Part shown: positions 53,576 through 62,563 of the stretch, one piece after another | Numbering within the stretch: position 1 is the first letter of the stretch | How the letters are laid out: each line of letters begins with the position of its first letter | Source: Mariprofundus sp. KV | GTDB lineage: Bacteria; Pseudomonadota; Zetaproteobacteria; Mariprofundales; Mariprofundaceae | DNA length: 64,000 bases | Direction: 5' to 3' | Assembly (NCBI RefSeq): GCF_013387475.1 | Contig: NZ_VWNB01000004.1 | Location: 143,786 to 207,785, forward strand | Made by a program: the position numbers and the translations under genes | The notes under the pieces: generated by a model | What the model was told of the DNA's origin: nothing | Database searches by the model: none | The model's input: the letters and a program-made list of their open reading frames with translations, nothing else

Positions 53576-54142
53576 ATGAGTTCCATGCTGGCCGGAGTTG
53601 ATGAAGTAGGGCGGGGGCCGCTGGCCGGACCGGTGGTGACGGCGGCGGTGATCCTTTCACCGCATGACCCCTATCTGGGTCAGTATCGTGACTCCAAAAA
53701 GGTGGCAGAGAAGAAACGGTTGAAGCTCTATCACCATATTCGCAGGCATGCTGTGGCCTATTCGGTAAATATGGCCTCAATCGAAGAGATTGATCAGCTG
53801 AATATTCTGCATGCCACCATGCTCTCGATGCGCCGTTCGGTAGATGGTTTAAGCGTTACCCCTTCAAAGGTCATGGTCGATGGTAATCGAGTTCCCGATC
53901 TTAGAGTGTCTGCCGAGGCGATTATCGGCGGTGATGATCTGGTGCAGGAGATTGCTGCCGCCTCAATTATCGCCAAAGTGGTGCGTGATCGCCTGATGCA
54001 GCGACTGGACTACCTCTATCCGGGTTATGAACTCTCAAAACATAAAGGTTATGGCACCAAGGTGCATATGGATGCACTCAGGGCGCTCGGGCCATCACCT
54101 GTGCATCGCAAATCCTTCGCGCCAGTCGCCAAGCTTTTATGA
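53576..54142 (+). CDS. rnhB: Ribonuclease HII
   Basis: The 188-190-residue enzyme cuts RNA in RNA-DNA hybrids. AGVDEVGRGPLAGPVV holds the catalytic Asp-Glu; MVDGN supplies the third Asp (with IAAASIIAKVVRD), and KHKGYGTKVHMDALRALGPSPVHRKSFAP completes the family pattern. The start is unclear among ATGs at 53570, 53576 and 53585, because the hairpin repeat abuts and no ribosome site is visible. Confidence 0.94.
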   Translation: MSSMLAGVDEVGRGPLAGPVVTAAVILSPHDPYLGQYRDSKKVAEKKRLKLYHHIRRHAVAYSVNMASIEEIDQLNILHATMLSMRRSVDGLSVTPSKVMVDGNRVPDLRVSAEAIIGGDDLVQEIAAASIIAKVVRDRLMQRLDYLYPGYELSKHKGYGTKVHMDALRALGPSPVHRKSFAPVAKLL

Positions 54143-54148
54143 TTTTTT

Positions 54149-54292
54149 ACCACTAAGGCACAGAGGCACAAAGGAAGAACCATTGAAAATGGCGACCTTA
54201 TTCGCTCATGCCTTTGCGATTAACCTGTCCGAAAGAGCCATAGAAAAATTCTAACTATTTAGACTTTCTTTGTGTCTTCGTGCCTTTGTGGT
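54149..54292. repeat. Intergenic hairpin repeat, copy 5 (rnhB-hslU gap)
   Basis: The left arm ACCACTAAGGCACAGAGG (54149-54174) and right arm CTTTGTGTCTTCGTGCC, then TTTGTGGT (54268-54292) enclose about 93 unrelated bases. It lies in the convergent gap between rnhB and hslU and could serve as a terminator for either, although there is no clear T run. Confidence 0.85.
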
Positions 54293-54302
54293 TGCCCTCT
54301 CT

Positions 54303-55646
54303 TTACAATATGTAGCGGGAGAGATCTTCGTCAGCGCTGATTTCGCCCAGCTCTTTCAGGACGAAGGGTGCATCCACTTCAACGCTGTCACCACTGCGAT
54401 CAGAGGCTTCAAAGCTAATATTCTCCAGCACCCGCTCCAGCAGTGTATGCAGGCGGCGGGCGCCGATATTTTCAGTCTTCTCATTCACCTGTACAGCAAT
54501 GCGGGCAATCTCGGAGATGCCATCATCGCTGAAGTTGATGCTGACATTCTCGGCATTGAGCAGGGCGGCATACTGGCGTGTCAGTGAGGCTTCCGGTTCA
54601 ACGAGAATACGGCGGAACTCCTCTTCACCGAGTGCAGTGAGATTCACACGTATAGGGAAGCGTCCCTGCAGTTCCGGGATCAGATCAGAAGGTTTAGCCA
54701 GATGGAAGGCACCGGAGGCAATAAACAGGATGTGGTCGGTCTTCAGGTGGCCATAACGGGTATTCACCGTGGTGCCCTCCACCAGTGGCAGCAGGTCGCG
54801 CTGCACCCCTTCGCGGGAGACCTCACCACCAGATGCGGTACCACTGCGATGGGTGATTTTATCCATCTCATCGAGAAAGACGATGCCGTCATTCTCGGCC
54901 CGCAGGATCGCCTCCTCTTTGATGCTCTCCATATCCAGCAGACGATCCGCCTCCTGCTGCTGTATCACCTTCATGGCATCGGCGACACTCATGCGTTTAC
55001 TCTTCTTCTGACCACCCATCATGCCACCGAGCATCTCTTTGAGATCCATCGCTTCTGTGCCCTGTCCTGAGAAGAGCTGCAGCATCGGTGTCTCCTGTTG
55101 TGATTCGACATCGATCTCAACCTGTCGTTTATCCAGTTCACCCAGACGCAGCTTATGGCGCATCTTCTCACGTGACTCGCTGCTGGCGTTATTGGGCTCA
55201 CTACTGTGTGGGCCGTTTGGTGCAACCGGATGTGGAATAAGAATATCGAGCAGGCGATCCTCGGCCATCTTCTCGGCTTTGGTCTGTACCCGCTTCAGAT
55301 GCTCTTCACGCACGATTTTGATAGCGGTATCTACCAGATCACGGATGATGGTTTCGACATCGCGGCCGACATAACCGACCTCGGTGAATTTGGTCGCTTC
55401 CACTTTAATAAAGGGGGCATTGGCCAGCCTTGCGAGCCTGCGTGCGATCTCGGTTTTGCCGACACCTGTGGGGCCGATCATGAGAATGTTCTTTGGCGTA
55501 ATCTCTTCACGCATCGGCGAGGCGACCTGCTGGCGACGCCAGCGGTTACGCAGGGCGATAGCAACGGCGCGTTTGGCATCATTCTGGCCGACAATATAAC
55601 GGTCGAGCTCGGAGATAATCTCACGTGGTGTCATGGAGTGGCTCAT
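54303..55646 (-). CDS. hslU: HslU, ATPase subunit of the HslUV protease
   Basis: The 447-residue AAA+ unfoldase has [33 protein letters not shown] (Walker A), FLDEMDKI (Walker B), the I-domain around residues 110-230 and the C-terminal [11 protein letters not shown] that inserts into HslV. It starts with ATG at 55646 (MSHSMTPRE) after AAAGAGGTTTAAGC; the longer reading lies inside hslV. Length matches E. coli (443). Confidence 0.96.
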   Translation of the reverse strand: MSHSMTPREIISELDRYIVGQNDAKRAVAIALRNRWRRQQVASPMREEITPKNILMIGPTGVGKTEIARRLARLANAPFIKVEATKFTEVGYVGRDVETIIRDLVDTAIKIVREEHLKRVQTKAEKMAEDRLLDILIPHPVAPNGPHSSEPNNASSESREKMRHKLRLGELDKRQVEIDVESQQETPMLQLFSGQGTEAMDLKEMLGGMMGGQKKSKRMSVADAMKVIQQQEADRLLDMESIKEEAILRAENDGIVFLDEMDKITHRSGTASGGEVSREGVQRDLLPLVEGTTVNTRYGHLKTDHILFIASGAFHLAKPSDLIPELQGRFPIRVNLTALGEEEFRRILVEPEASLTRQYAALLNAENVSINFSDDGISEIARIAVQVNEKTENIGARRLHTLLERVLENISFEASDRSGDSVEVDAPFVLKELGEISADEDLSRYIL

Positions 55647-55648
55647 GC

Positions 55649-56200
55649 TTAAACCTCTTTGTCGATCGATTCGATAGTGATGTTGTTGTTGGTGTAGATG
55701 CAGATGTTGGCTGCAATATTCATCGCTTCGCGTATAGCGTCTCTGGCGCAAAGGTCACTGTGATTGACCAGTGCAGTGGCAGCGGCCTTGGCATAGGCAC
55801 CACCGGAGCCGATAGCGGCAACGCCATCATCAGGCTCCAGTACATCACCATTACCCGAGATCAGCAGGGTATTGTCTTTGTCTGCGACGATCATCATCGC
55901 TTCCAGCTGGCGCAGGTATTTATCCGTGCGCCACTCCTTGGCCAGTGAGACAGCCGCACGCAGCAGCGAGCCGCCATGCTCATCAAGCTTGGCTTCAAAG
56001 CGTTCAAAAAGATTCATGGCATCGGCCGTTGAGCCGGCAAAACCGGTCAGGATTGCGCCGTCACGGATGGTGCGCACTTTGCGTCCACCATGTTTAACCA
56101 CAGTATCACCCAGAGTCACCTGGCCATCACCGCCAATGGCAACTTCACCATTTTTCCGGATACAGCAGATCGTTGTACCGCGCATATCAATCTTGCCCAT
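55649..56200 (-). CDS. hslV: HslV, protease subunit of the HslUV protease
   Basis: The 183-residue threonine peptidase begins [34 protein letters not shown]; the catalytic Thr is in RGTT, so a short propeptide must be removed, unlike E. coli [14 protein letters not shown] and [12 protein letters not shown] are typical. The ATG at 56200 was chosen because TGAGGT lies seven bases upstream; an ATG at 56212 lacks a site. It is two bases upstream of hslU. Confidence 0.95.
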   Translation of the reverse strand: MGKIDMRGTTICCIRKNGEVAIGGDGQVTLGDTVVKHGGRKVRTIRDGAILTGFAGSTADAMNLFERFEAKLDEHGGSLLRAAVSLAKEWRTDKYLRQLEAMMIVADKDNTLLISGNGDVLEPDDGVAAIGSGGAYAKAAATALVNHSDLCARDAIREAMNIAANICIYTNNNITIESIDKEV

Positions 56201-56321
56201 CGTGTACCTCACAGGGTTCTAAATCACTCATCTGAACAAATCAGTACTGCTAGCGACGAGATGACTAACCCTAGCTCTGATCCGAAGTGGAGTCAGCTGC
56301 GATTCGGGTGCGATTCAGGTA

Positions 56322-56358
56322 TTGACGAATGCTTTTCAGATACCTATTGTCCGCCGCC
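56322..56358 (+). promoter_or_regulatory. Promoter of the Pro-Arg-His-Lys tRNA cluster
   Basis: TTGACG (56322-56327) and TATTGT (56345-56350) are 17 bases apart and followed by CCGCCGCC, a GC-rich discriminator like that of tRNA-Val at 46539. A CGAGA..GAGG segment after it is also shared with the tRNA-Val leader. Confidence 0.62.
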
Positions 56359-56377
56359 TTCGAGAAGAGGAACAAAT

Positions 56378-56454
56378 CGGGGCGTAGCGCAGCCTGGTAG
56401 CGCATCTGCTTTGGGAGCAGAGGGTCGGGAGTTCGAATCTCTCCGCCCCGACCA
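56378..56454 (+). tRNA. tRNA-Pro (anticodon TGG)
   Basis: The acceptor CGGGGCG/CGCCCCG, the anticodon stem TCTGC/GCAGA with loop TTTGGGA (TGG) and an encoded CCA give a complete cloverleaf. It is the first of four tRNAs. Confidence 0.95.
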
Positions 56455-56499
56455 TTCCTTCTTAGAAGTTGTATCAAGCGATTTGACGCGACCTGGAGA

Positions 56500-56576
56500 G
56501 CGCCTGTAGCTCAATTGGATAGAGCAACGGCCTTCTAAGCCGTAGGTTGCAGGTTCGAGCCCTGCCAGGCGCGCCA
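56500..56576 (+). tRNA. tRNA-Arg (anticodon TCT)
   Basis: The acceptor GCGCCTG/CAGGCGC, the anticodon stem ACGGC/GCCGT with loop CTTCTAA (TCT) and an encoded CCA are present. Confidence 0.95.
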
Positions 56577-56593
56577 CCTGGACAATGTAATAT

Positions 56594-56669
56594 GGTGGAC
56601 GTAGCTCAATGGTAGAGCCCCGGCTTGTGATGCCGGTGGTTGGGGGTTCGAGTCCCCTCGTCCACCCCA
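56594..56669 (+). tRNA. tRNA-His (anticodon GTG)
   Basis: The anticodon stem CCGGC/GCCGG with loop TTGTGAT gives GTG. The extra G at -1 (56594) pairs with the discriminator C, the His-specific identity feature. CCA is encoded. Confidence 0.95.
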
Positions 56670-56687
56670 TTTTGCTTGATTGGATAC

Positions 56688-56763
<76 letters not shown>

Positions 56764-56768
56764 TCCAT

Positions 56769-56799
56769 AAGCATCTGTGGCAACACAGATGCTTTTTTT
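56769..56799 (+). terminator. Terminator of the tRNA cluster
   Basis: AAGCATCTGTG gcaa CACAGATGCTT followed by TTTTT is a strong intrinsic terminator just after tRNA-Lys. Confidence 0.9.
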
Positions 56800-56875
56800 A
56801 TGTCCGTTTTTCTGAAATCTCAGATAATTCAAGAATTGAGTTAACAGGCTCTGAAATCCTGTTTACACTCTGGCT

Positions 56876-57301
56876 ATGAAAGAGACAGAAATCAGCATCA
56901 TCGAGAAGATATCCGCGCTGGCGGAGCAGTTGCCTGAGAGCAAACGTACACAACTTCGCGATCTGGTTGCCAACTGGCGCGAAGATATCCGTCATGCAGC
57001 ACGACAGCCCTATAATGAATTGCTGACGATCTCTTCGGGCACGGGGAGTGGTTATGGTCATGCGCGAGATGTGAGTGCCACAGGTGTCTTCATCGAGAAT
57101 AGTGGTGATTTCAATGTTGGTGACAAAGTGAAGTTGATGCTCACCTTTATCTCTGCACCGAATCCACTGCGCTTGAGTGGTACAGTGGTGCGTAAAAGTG
57201 GCGATGGAATCGGTGTGAATTTTGATGAGGTCAGTCAGTCCCAGATTCGTGAGCTGGACTCCATTATCGCCAATCATGCGCTGATTCTGCGCTCCAAATA
57301 A
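56876..57301 (+). CDS. PilZ-domain protein with N-terminal helical region, paralogue A
   Basis: The 141-residue protein has an N-terminal helical segment (EISIIEKISALAEQLPESKRTQLRDLVANW), then a PilZ domain with an Arg motif (REDIRHAARQPYNELLTI), ARDVSATGVFIEN and strand LRLSGTVVRKSGDGIGVNF. It is a likely c-di-GMP receptor. It is about 40 percent similar to the next gene, which has the same order of parts, so the two form a tandem pair. Confidence 0.82.
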   Translation: MKETEISIIEKISALAEQLPESKRTQLRDLVANWREDIRHAARQPYNELLTISSGTGSGYGHARDVSATGVFIENSGDFNVGDKVKLMLTFISAPNPLRLSGTVVRKSGDGIGVNFDEVSQSQIRELDSIIANHALILRSK

Positions 57302-57326
57302 GCGCTGCCGGGTCCGGTGATATCCA

Positions 57327-57749
57327 TTGAGCTATGCAGACCCCAATACCGTTAAACTGATTACACAACTTGCTGAAGAGCTTCCACCTGAGCTGCAGGA
57401 GGAGCTGTTAATCCTTATCGGTTCATGGAAAAAAGAGGTGAGGAATGCAAGGCGTTGGCATTTCGTTGAACTGCTCGGTTTCACCTCAGAGCACGGAAGT
57501 CATCAGGGCAGGGCAAAGAACATCAGCGCTACCGGCATCTTTATCGAGACCACAGAGTCGTTTGAACTGGGTGAGCATCTGCATCTGTTGATCTCGTTTA
57601 TGTCTGTGCCTGATGCTGTGAGTCTGTATGGTCAGATATCACGGAAAACCCAGGAGGGCATCGGTGTCATCTTTGATCACAGTATCGCCAACTCCAACCT
57701 TCTCAATAGCGTGATGTTGAGACAAAACACGGTAATTCGGGGTAAATAA
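57327..57749 (+). CDS. PilZ-domain protein with N-terminal helical region, paralogue B
   Basis: The 140-residue protein probably starts at the TTG at 57327 (MSYADPNTVKLITQLAEELPPELQEELLILIGSW); no ATG is near. The PilZ part has RNARRWHFVELLGF, AKNISATGIFIET and VSLYGQISRKTQEGIGVIF, in parallel with its upstream neighbour, 25 bases away. The two are probably one transcription unit. The upstream ribosome site is weak, so the exact start is uncertain. Confidence 0.8.
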   Translation: MSYADPNTVKLITQLAEELPPELQEELLILIGSWKKEVRNARRWHFVELLGFTSEHGSHQGRAKNISATGIFIETTESFELGEHLHLLISFMSVPDAVSLYGQISRKTQEGIGVIFDHSIANSNLLNSVMLRQNTVIRGK

Positions 57750-57759
57750 AACGCCCTGT

Positions 57760-58548
57760 TTAGTACCTGTCTTTTCGTTGTCTCAAATCCGTAAAAACAG
57801 ATAAGCCATCGGCTGCAATGTTGGCCTCGCCGGCATAGTGATTGCAGAACTGCTCATCCAGAGGCCGGAGAAATGGATTGGTGGTGATCTCTATAGCAAT
57901 GGTTGATGGGATGGTCGGTTTTTTGTCCATGCGGGTCTGGGTGTCATGGTGGATGCGCTGCTCCAAGGCTTCATTGTCAGGATCAACTGTGTGGGCAAAA
58001 CGGAGATTTGGCAGCGTATACTCATGGGCGCAGTAGACTTTTGTCTGGCCGGCAAGTGATGCCAGTTTGTTCAGACTGGCCCACATCTGTGCCGGAGTGC
58101 CTTCAAAGAGTCTGCCGCAACCTGCCCCGAAGAGAACATCGCCACAGAACAGCGCATCATCAATAAGATAGGCGATATGGCCGCTGGTATGGCCAGGCAG
58201 CTCCAGTACAGTGATGTTTAATCCGTTTATCGTCGGCGGTGCATGTTCAGAGACGGCAATATCTATAGCAGGAATGCGATGGGCATCATCTGCTGCCGCG
58301 ATCACCTGCGCATTGAACTTCGCTTTGAGCGCCGTGTTGCCATCGGTGTGATCCCAGTGGTGGTGGGTATTGAAAATATGGGTGAGTCTGAGATCACGCT
58401 CTCTGCAAAATCGGGAGATGCTCACCGCTTCAGCCGGATCCACAGCAATCAGGGTCTCTGAATTGTGCAGATCAATCAGATAGATATAGTTATCCTTGAG
58501 CGCAGGAAGTTGATGTACGGTAAAGTTGTTGTGCCTGTATGACCACAT
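57760..58548 (-). CDS. gloB: Hydroxyacylglutathione hydrolase (glyoxalase II)
   Basis: The 262-residue metallo-beta-lactamase-fold enzyme hydrolyses S-lactoylglutathione. It has FTVHQLPALKDNYIYLI at the N-terminus, the metal motif THHHWDHTDGN (HxHxDH), LELPGHTSGHIAY, FCGDVLFGAGCGRLFEGTP and YCAHEYTLPNLRFA, all diagnostic for GloB. The ATG at 58548 (MWSYRHNN) is chosen as closest to the family N-terminus. It starts 69 bases from the divergent CDF gene. Confidence 0.93.
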   Translation of the reverse strand: MWSYRHNNFTVHQLPALKDNYIYLIDLHNSETLIAVDPAEAVSISRFCRERDLRLTHIFNTHHHWDHTDGNTALKAKFNAQVIAAADDAHRIPAIDIAVSEHAPPTINGLNITVLELPGHTSGHIAYLIDDALFCGDVLFGAGCGRLFEGTPAQMWASLNKLASLAGQTKVYCAHEYTLPNLRFAHTVDPDNEALEQRIHHDTQTRMDKKPTIPSTIAIEITTNPFLRPLDEQFCNHYAGEANIAADGLSVFTDLRQRKDRY

Positions 58549-58616
58549 GTGCAGTAGCTTAACGCGATTCAGATGAGTTTGGGAGATACTTCGGTATCTA
58601 TCTATAGGGAGAGACC

Positions 58617-59591
58617 ATGTCTCACGGTTCAACAAAAGCAGTAGTAACAGCGATAGCAGGCAACAGTATGGTGACTGTTGCCAAGTTTATCGGTTTTGCC
58701 TTTTCCGGCTCCAGCGCTCTGCTGGCCGAAGCTGTCCACTCACTGGCTGACACGGCCAATCAGGGTATGCTCTATCTCGGGCTTCGCCGCTCCCAGCGTG
58801 AAGCGGATACCAATCACCATTTCGGTTACGGGCAGGAGCGCTATTTCTGGAATCTGGTCTCTGCCGTTACCATCTTCTTCCTCGGTTGCGTCTACACTGT
58901 CATGCATGCGGTTGAGCAGCTGCGTGATGAGCACACCCCGGAGCTCTCCTGGATCCCCTTTCTGATTATCGGTTTTGCCTTTGTGGTTGAGGGTTACTCC
59001 TTTTTTGTCGCACTTGTCGAATTCCGCAGGCAGGCCCAGGAGGCTGGCAAACCGTTCAGAATCTATTTCGTTGAGACACGCGACCCGACCACGCTGGCGG
59101 TGTTGATTGAAGATGCGGTTGCTGTGATGGGTCTGGTTCTGGCTCTGGCAGGTATGGGGTTGGCGGCATATACCGGCTCTGCCATCTTTGATGGTATTGC
59201 GGCCATCTGCATTGGTCTGTTGATGGGTGGTCTGGCCTGGTTTCTGGCGGCTACCAATCGTAAATTCCTGCTTAATCGTTCCAATGATGAGGTCAACGAT
59301 GTTGCTATCAAGCTTTGGCAGGCAGATGACAAGGTGCAGGATATTCAGAGGGTGAACAGTATTGTGCTCTCTCCGGAGGATACCCTGTTGATGGCCGAGA
59401 TTGAGCTTCGCGAGGAGGCGATCTTCTCCAATATGAGTGAGGATGAGATCAAGCAGGCGATTCGTTTCATGCGTAAGCTTGATGAGGTTCGTCGCTCACT
59501 GGAGGAGGATGTCAGCCGCATCGCTCCTGAGACCAGGCACATCTTTATTGAGTTCACGATCCCTAAAAAGCAAGTGAAGCAAGCCGATTAA
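58617..59591 (+). CDS. Cation diffusion facilitator (SLC30A9-like branch)
   Basis: The 324-residue metal exporter has six predicted membrane helices. The TM2 metal site reads HSLAD (residues about 41-45), but TM5 has IEDAVAV where most zinc exporters have HxxxD, a pattern of the SLC30A9/ZnT9 branch. HFGYGQERYFWNLVSAV is typical of that branch. A cytoplasmic C-terminal domain follows. The metal is uncertain. The stop codon lies inside a perfect hairpin (59583-59616). Confidence 0.88.
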   Translation: MSHGSTKAVVTAIAGNSMVTVAKFIGFAFSGSSALLAEAVHSLADTANQGMLYLGLRRSQREADTNHHFGYGQERYFWNLVSAVTIFFLGCVYTVMHAVEQLRDEHTPELSWIPFLIIGFAFVVEGYSFFVALVEFRRQAQEAGKPFRIYFVETRDPTTLAVLIEDAVAVMGLVLALAGMGLAAYTGSAIFDGIAAICIGLLMGGLAWFLAATNRKFLLNRSNDEVNDVAIKLWQADDKVQDIQRVNSIVLSPEDTLLMAEIELREEAIFSNMSEDEIKQAIRFMRKLDEVRRSLEEDVSRIAPETRHIFIEFTIPKKQVKQAD

Positions 59592-59669
59592 AGCAATGGG
59601 TGTTGCTTTAATCGGCGCGATAGTGTGAAGAAAAGTAAGCAATGGGTGTTGCTTCAGTCGGCGCGATAG
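59583..59669. repeat. Hairpin and 33-base direct repeat after the CDF gene
   Basis: GCCGATTAAAGCAA tgggtg TTGCTTTAATCGGC (59583-59616) is a perfect 14-pair hairpin that includes the CDF stop codon. A 33-base unit starting AAGCAATGGGTGTTGCTT at 59591 recurs at 59637 with two differences (46-base period); the second copy keeps only the inner 6-pair stem. No T run follows, so this is not a standard terminator. Confidence 0.75.
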
Positions 59670-59729
59670 CAGGACGGGAGTGAAGCCGATTATCCCTGAA
59701 AACGAGTAGGGTGGTGCTGTGTCGTCAAA

Positions 59730-59758
59730 TTGACTAACATTGCATCTCTAGATTTAAT
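59730..59758 (+). promoter_or_regulatory. Peroxiredoxin promoter
   Basis: TTGACT (59730-59735), a 17-base spacer and TTTAAT (59753-59758) form a plausible sigma70 promoter. GGAGG lies shortly downstream, before the ATG at 59785. Confidence 0.5.
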
Positions 59759-59784
59759 CCCAACAATTCCCGGAGGAATGCAAC

Positions 59785-60432
59785 ATGAGTGTACTGGTAG
59801 GCCAGCAGGCCCCTGAATTTACCGCCGCTGCTGTAATGGCAGACGGTTCGATCAATGAAAACTTTTCCCTGTCTGATTATGAAGGCAAATATGTGGTTCT
59901 CTTCTTTTACCCACTGGACTTCACCTTTGTATGTCCATCCGAGCTGATCGCATTTGATCACCGCATTGCCGAGTTTGAAGCGCGTGGCGTACAGGTTATC
60001 GGTTGCTCCGTTGATTCTCACTTCTCTCACGCCGCATGGCGTAACACCCCGGTCAACGAGGGTGGTATCGGCCCTGTAGCCTATCCACTGGTGGCTGACC
60101 TGACCAAGACGATCGCTGCTGATTACGACGTATTGATCGATAACGACAGTGTTGTTGATGAAGATGGCGATCTGGTTCATCTGCTGGGCGGCAACATTGC
60201 GCTGCGTGGTTCTTTCCTGATCGACCAGAAGGGTGTCGTTCAGCATCAGGTTGTGAACAACCTGCCACTGGGTCGTAACGTTGATGAGATGCTGCGCATG
60301 ATTGATGCACTGCAGTTCACTGAAGAGCACGGCGAAGTATGTCCTGCCGGTTGGAACAAAGGCGATAAAGGCATGGTTCCTGATGCAGATGGTGTAGCAT
60401 CTTACCTGGCTTCCGAGTCTGATAAGCTCTGA
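59785..60432 (+). CDS. 2-Cys peroxiredoxin (AhpC/Prx1 family)
   Basis: The 215-residue peroxidase has the peroxidatic Cys50 in DFTFVCPSEL and resolving Cys186 in EVCPAGW, so it is a typical 2-Cys dimer/decamer enzyme. A stretch around residues 117-136 (IDNDSVVDEDGDLVHLLGGN) is about a dozen residues longer and more acidic than in most family members, next to the usual LRGSFLID. GGAGGAATGCAAC precedes the ATG. It protects against H2O2, relevant to iron- or H2-based growth. Confidence 0.95.
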   Translation: MSVLVGQQAPEFTAAAVMADGSINENFSLSDYEGKYVVLFFYPLDFTFVCPSELIAFDHRIAEFEARGVQVIGCSVDSHFSHAAWRNTPVNEGGIGPVAYPLVADLTKTIAADYDVLIDNDSVVDEDGDLVHLLGGNIALRGSFLIDQKGVVQHQVVNNLPLGRNVDEMLRMIDALQFTEEHGEVCPAGWNKGDKGMVPDADGVASYLASESDKL

Positions 60433-60449
60433 TTCAGTAATGAATGAAG

Positions 60450-60480
60450 AAAGGCGGCTCATCTGAGCCGCCTTTTTTTA
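60450..60480 (+). terminator. Terminator after peroxiredoxin
   Basis: AAAGGCGGCTC atct GAGCCGCCTTT followed by TTTT is a strong intrinsic terminator. The A run on the other side lets it serve the convergent SEC-C gene as well. Confidence 0.92.
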
Positions 60481-60504
60481 TGCTGTGATTTTAAAGGTGT
60501 TGAA

Positions 60505-61218
<714 letters not shown>

Positions 61219-61419
61219 ATGATCTCCTGTTGATCTACCTGTGAGGATTTATGCAGCTACTCTAAGACAAGAAGAGGGCATCTGTTAAGTTAAAAACAGT
61301 AATTTATGGAATATATTTATTCCTGCATGAATGCCATTGCCATCTCAAAACTCCATGCTATCTTTCCGACCCTGAAATTCCGGGCTTGGAAATTGGCTAA
61401 AAGTCCGGTTCATAAATAC

Positions 61420-61508
61420 GGAAGGGTGACAGAGCTGGCCGAATGTACCGGTCTTGAAAACCGGCGTAGGGAAACCTACCGTGGGTTCGAATCCCACCCC
61501 TTCCGCCA
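61420..61508 (+). tRNA. tRNA-Ser (anticodon TGA)
   Basis: The acceptor GGAAGGG/CCCTTCC, the anticodon stem CCGGT/ACCGG with loop CTTGAAA (TGA), a long class II variable arm (GTAGGGAAACCTAC) and an encoded CCA are present. Confidence 0.95.
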
Positions 61509-61562
61509 TTTATCGTTATGATATGTATTTGCATATTTACAACGATGGGACGACGATCCAAC

Positions 61563-61652
61563 GGAGAGATGGCTGAGTGGCCGAAAGCGCGCCCCTGCTA
61601 AGGGTGTATAGGCTAAAACCTATCGAGGGTTCGAATCCCTCTCTCTCCGCCA
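61563..61652 (+). tRNA. tRNA-Ser (anticodon GCT)
   Basis: The acceptor GGAGAGA/TCTCTCC, the anticodon loop CTGCTAA (GCT), a long variable arm (TATAGGCTAAAACCTAT) and an encoded CCA are present. Confidence 0.95.
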
Positions 61653-61708
61653 GTCGCCCAAATGTCTGAGTCATTGTTTATAATGGCGTAGGAAGAACGG
61701 AGGAGATG

Positions 61709-62257
61709 ATGAGCGCACGCGTTATGTCGATGATTCGTCCGATCTTCTCTGCTGCTGTTATGCTTGGAGTCACATTGCTGATCTCCGGTTGTGAACAGGA
61801 GAAGGTAAGTCAGATCGAGTGGCAACTGCCACTGGAGAAGCCGGAAGATCTGCATGCGGGTCAGAATCACGATGCGGTTCCTGAGTGGGCTGTATTGAGA
61901 AATGGTCATGCTGAGTTCATATGGTTGGAGAAAGCAACAACGCGCCGCCATAGTACAACGGTGGCGTTAGGCGGAGCCGCAGAGCTAAATGGTTGGGATA
62001 TCCGGCTGTTGGGTCTGGCATCGGGACTGAGAGTTCAAAATAGAGCTTTTCTGAACGATGAAAATGTGCATAATCCCGCCGCCTTCGTAGAGGTAAGTCG
62101 AGATGGTAAAGGTTACTATCGCGGCTGGCTCTATCAGAAGTTCCCCGAGTTGTTCGGTATGGACAATCCGGGGTGGAAAGTTTGGTTGAAAGACATTACC
62201 TTTCGGCCCCCTTCGGAAACGGAGGGAAAAGCAGGCTCCCTTAGCTCAGCTGGATAG
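61709..62257 (+). CDS. DUF2155-like lipoprotein whose end overlaps tRNA-Arg
   Basis: The 182-residue protein has a lipoprotein signal (VTLLISGC) near residue 27. The C-terminal region (VALGGAAELNGWDIRLLGLA; NPAAFVEVSRDGKGYYRGWLYQKFPELF, then WKVWLKDI) matches the DUF2155 pattern of small secreted proteins of unknown function. I chose the second ATG (61709) because GGAGG is five bases upstream; the first ATG (61706) is too close. The domain ends near residue 164; a non-conserved tail (PPSETEGKAGSLSSAG) is read from the tRNA-Arg gene, with the stop at 62255-62257 inside the tRNA. Confidence 0.75.
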   Translation: MSARVMSMIRPIFSAAVMLGVTLLISGCEQEKVSQIEWQLPLEKPEDLHAGQNHDAVPEWAVLRNGHAEFIWLEKATTRRHSTTVALGGAAELNGWDIRLLGLASGLRVQNRAFLNDENVHNPAAFVEVSRDGKGYYRGWLYQKFPELFGMDNPGWKVWLKDITFRPPSETEGKAGSLSSAG

Positions 62258-62311
62258 AGCATCTGACTACGAATCAGAAGGCCGGGCGTTCGAATCGCTC
62301 AGGGAGCGCCA
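62235..62311 (+). tRNA. tRNA-Arg (anticodon ACG)
   Basis: The acceptor GCTCCCT/AGGGAGC, the anticodon stem TCTGA/TCAGA with loop CTACGAA (ACG, read as ICG after deamination) and an encoded CCA are present. Its first 23 bases overlap the 3' end of the lipoprotein gene. Confidence 0.95.
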
Positions 62312-62315
62312 TATG

Positions 62316-62352
62316 AAACAAGGGCTTAGCAGAAATGCTAGGCCCTTGTTTG
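62316..62352 (+). terminator. Terminator after tRNA-Arg
   Basis: AAACAAGGGC tTAGC agaaat GCTAg GCCCTTGTTT is a strong stem; TTTGTTT follows. The 200 bases after it, up to the GGDEF gene stop, hold nothing I recognise. Confidence 0.75.
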
Positions 62353-62563
62353 TTTCTGGGGTTTACTTTGGGGTATACTGTTAGCCATTGTGAAATGTGG
62401 AACCCAACTGCAGGTGGCAATCAATTCAGCAGGCTGTTGCAATAAATCTGTAGGTCAGTGCAATCCAAGCCTGCTCCCTGCTGTAACATGGCGACAGGCC
62501 GGGTTCGGCCAGAAACGGTCATTCAGAATACTTACCAAAGACCATACTTCAGGCACGTGTCGC

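Noticed and set aside
62340..62563. Phage attachment remnant after tRNA-Arg (ACG)
   Set aside because: There is no second copy of the tRNA 3' end and no integrase within the window; a TTTGGGGTATAC stretch alone is not evidence.
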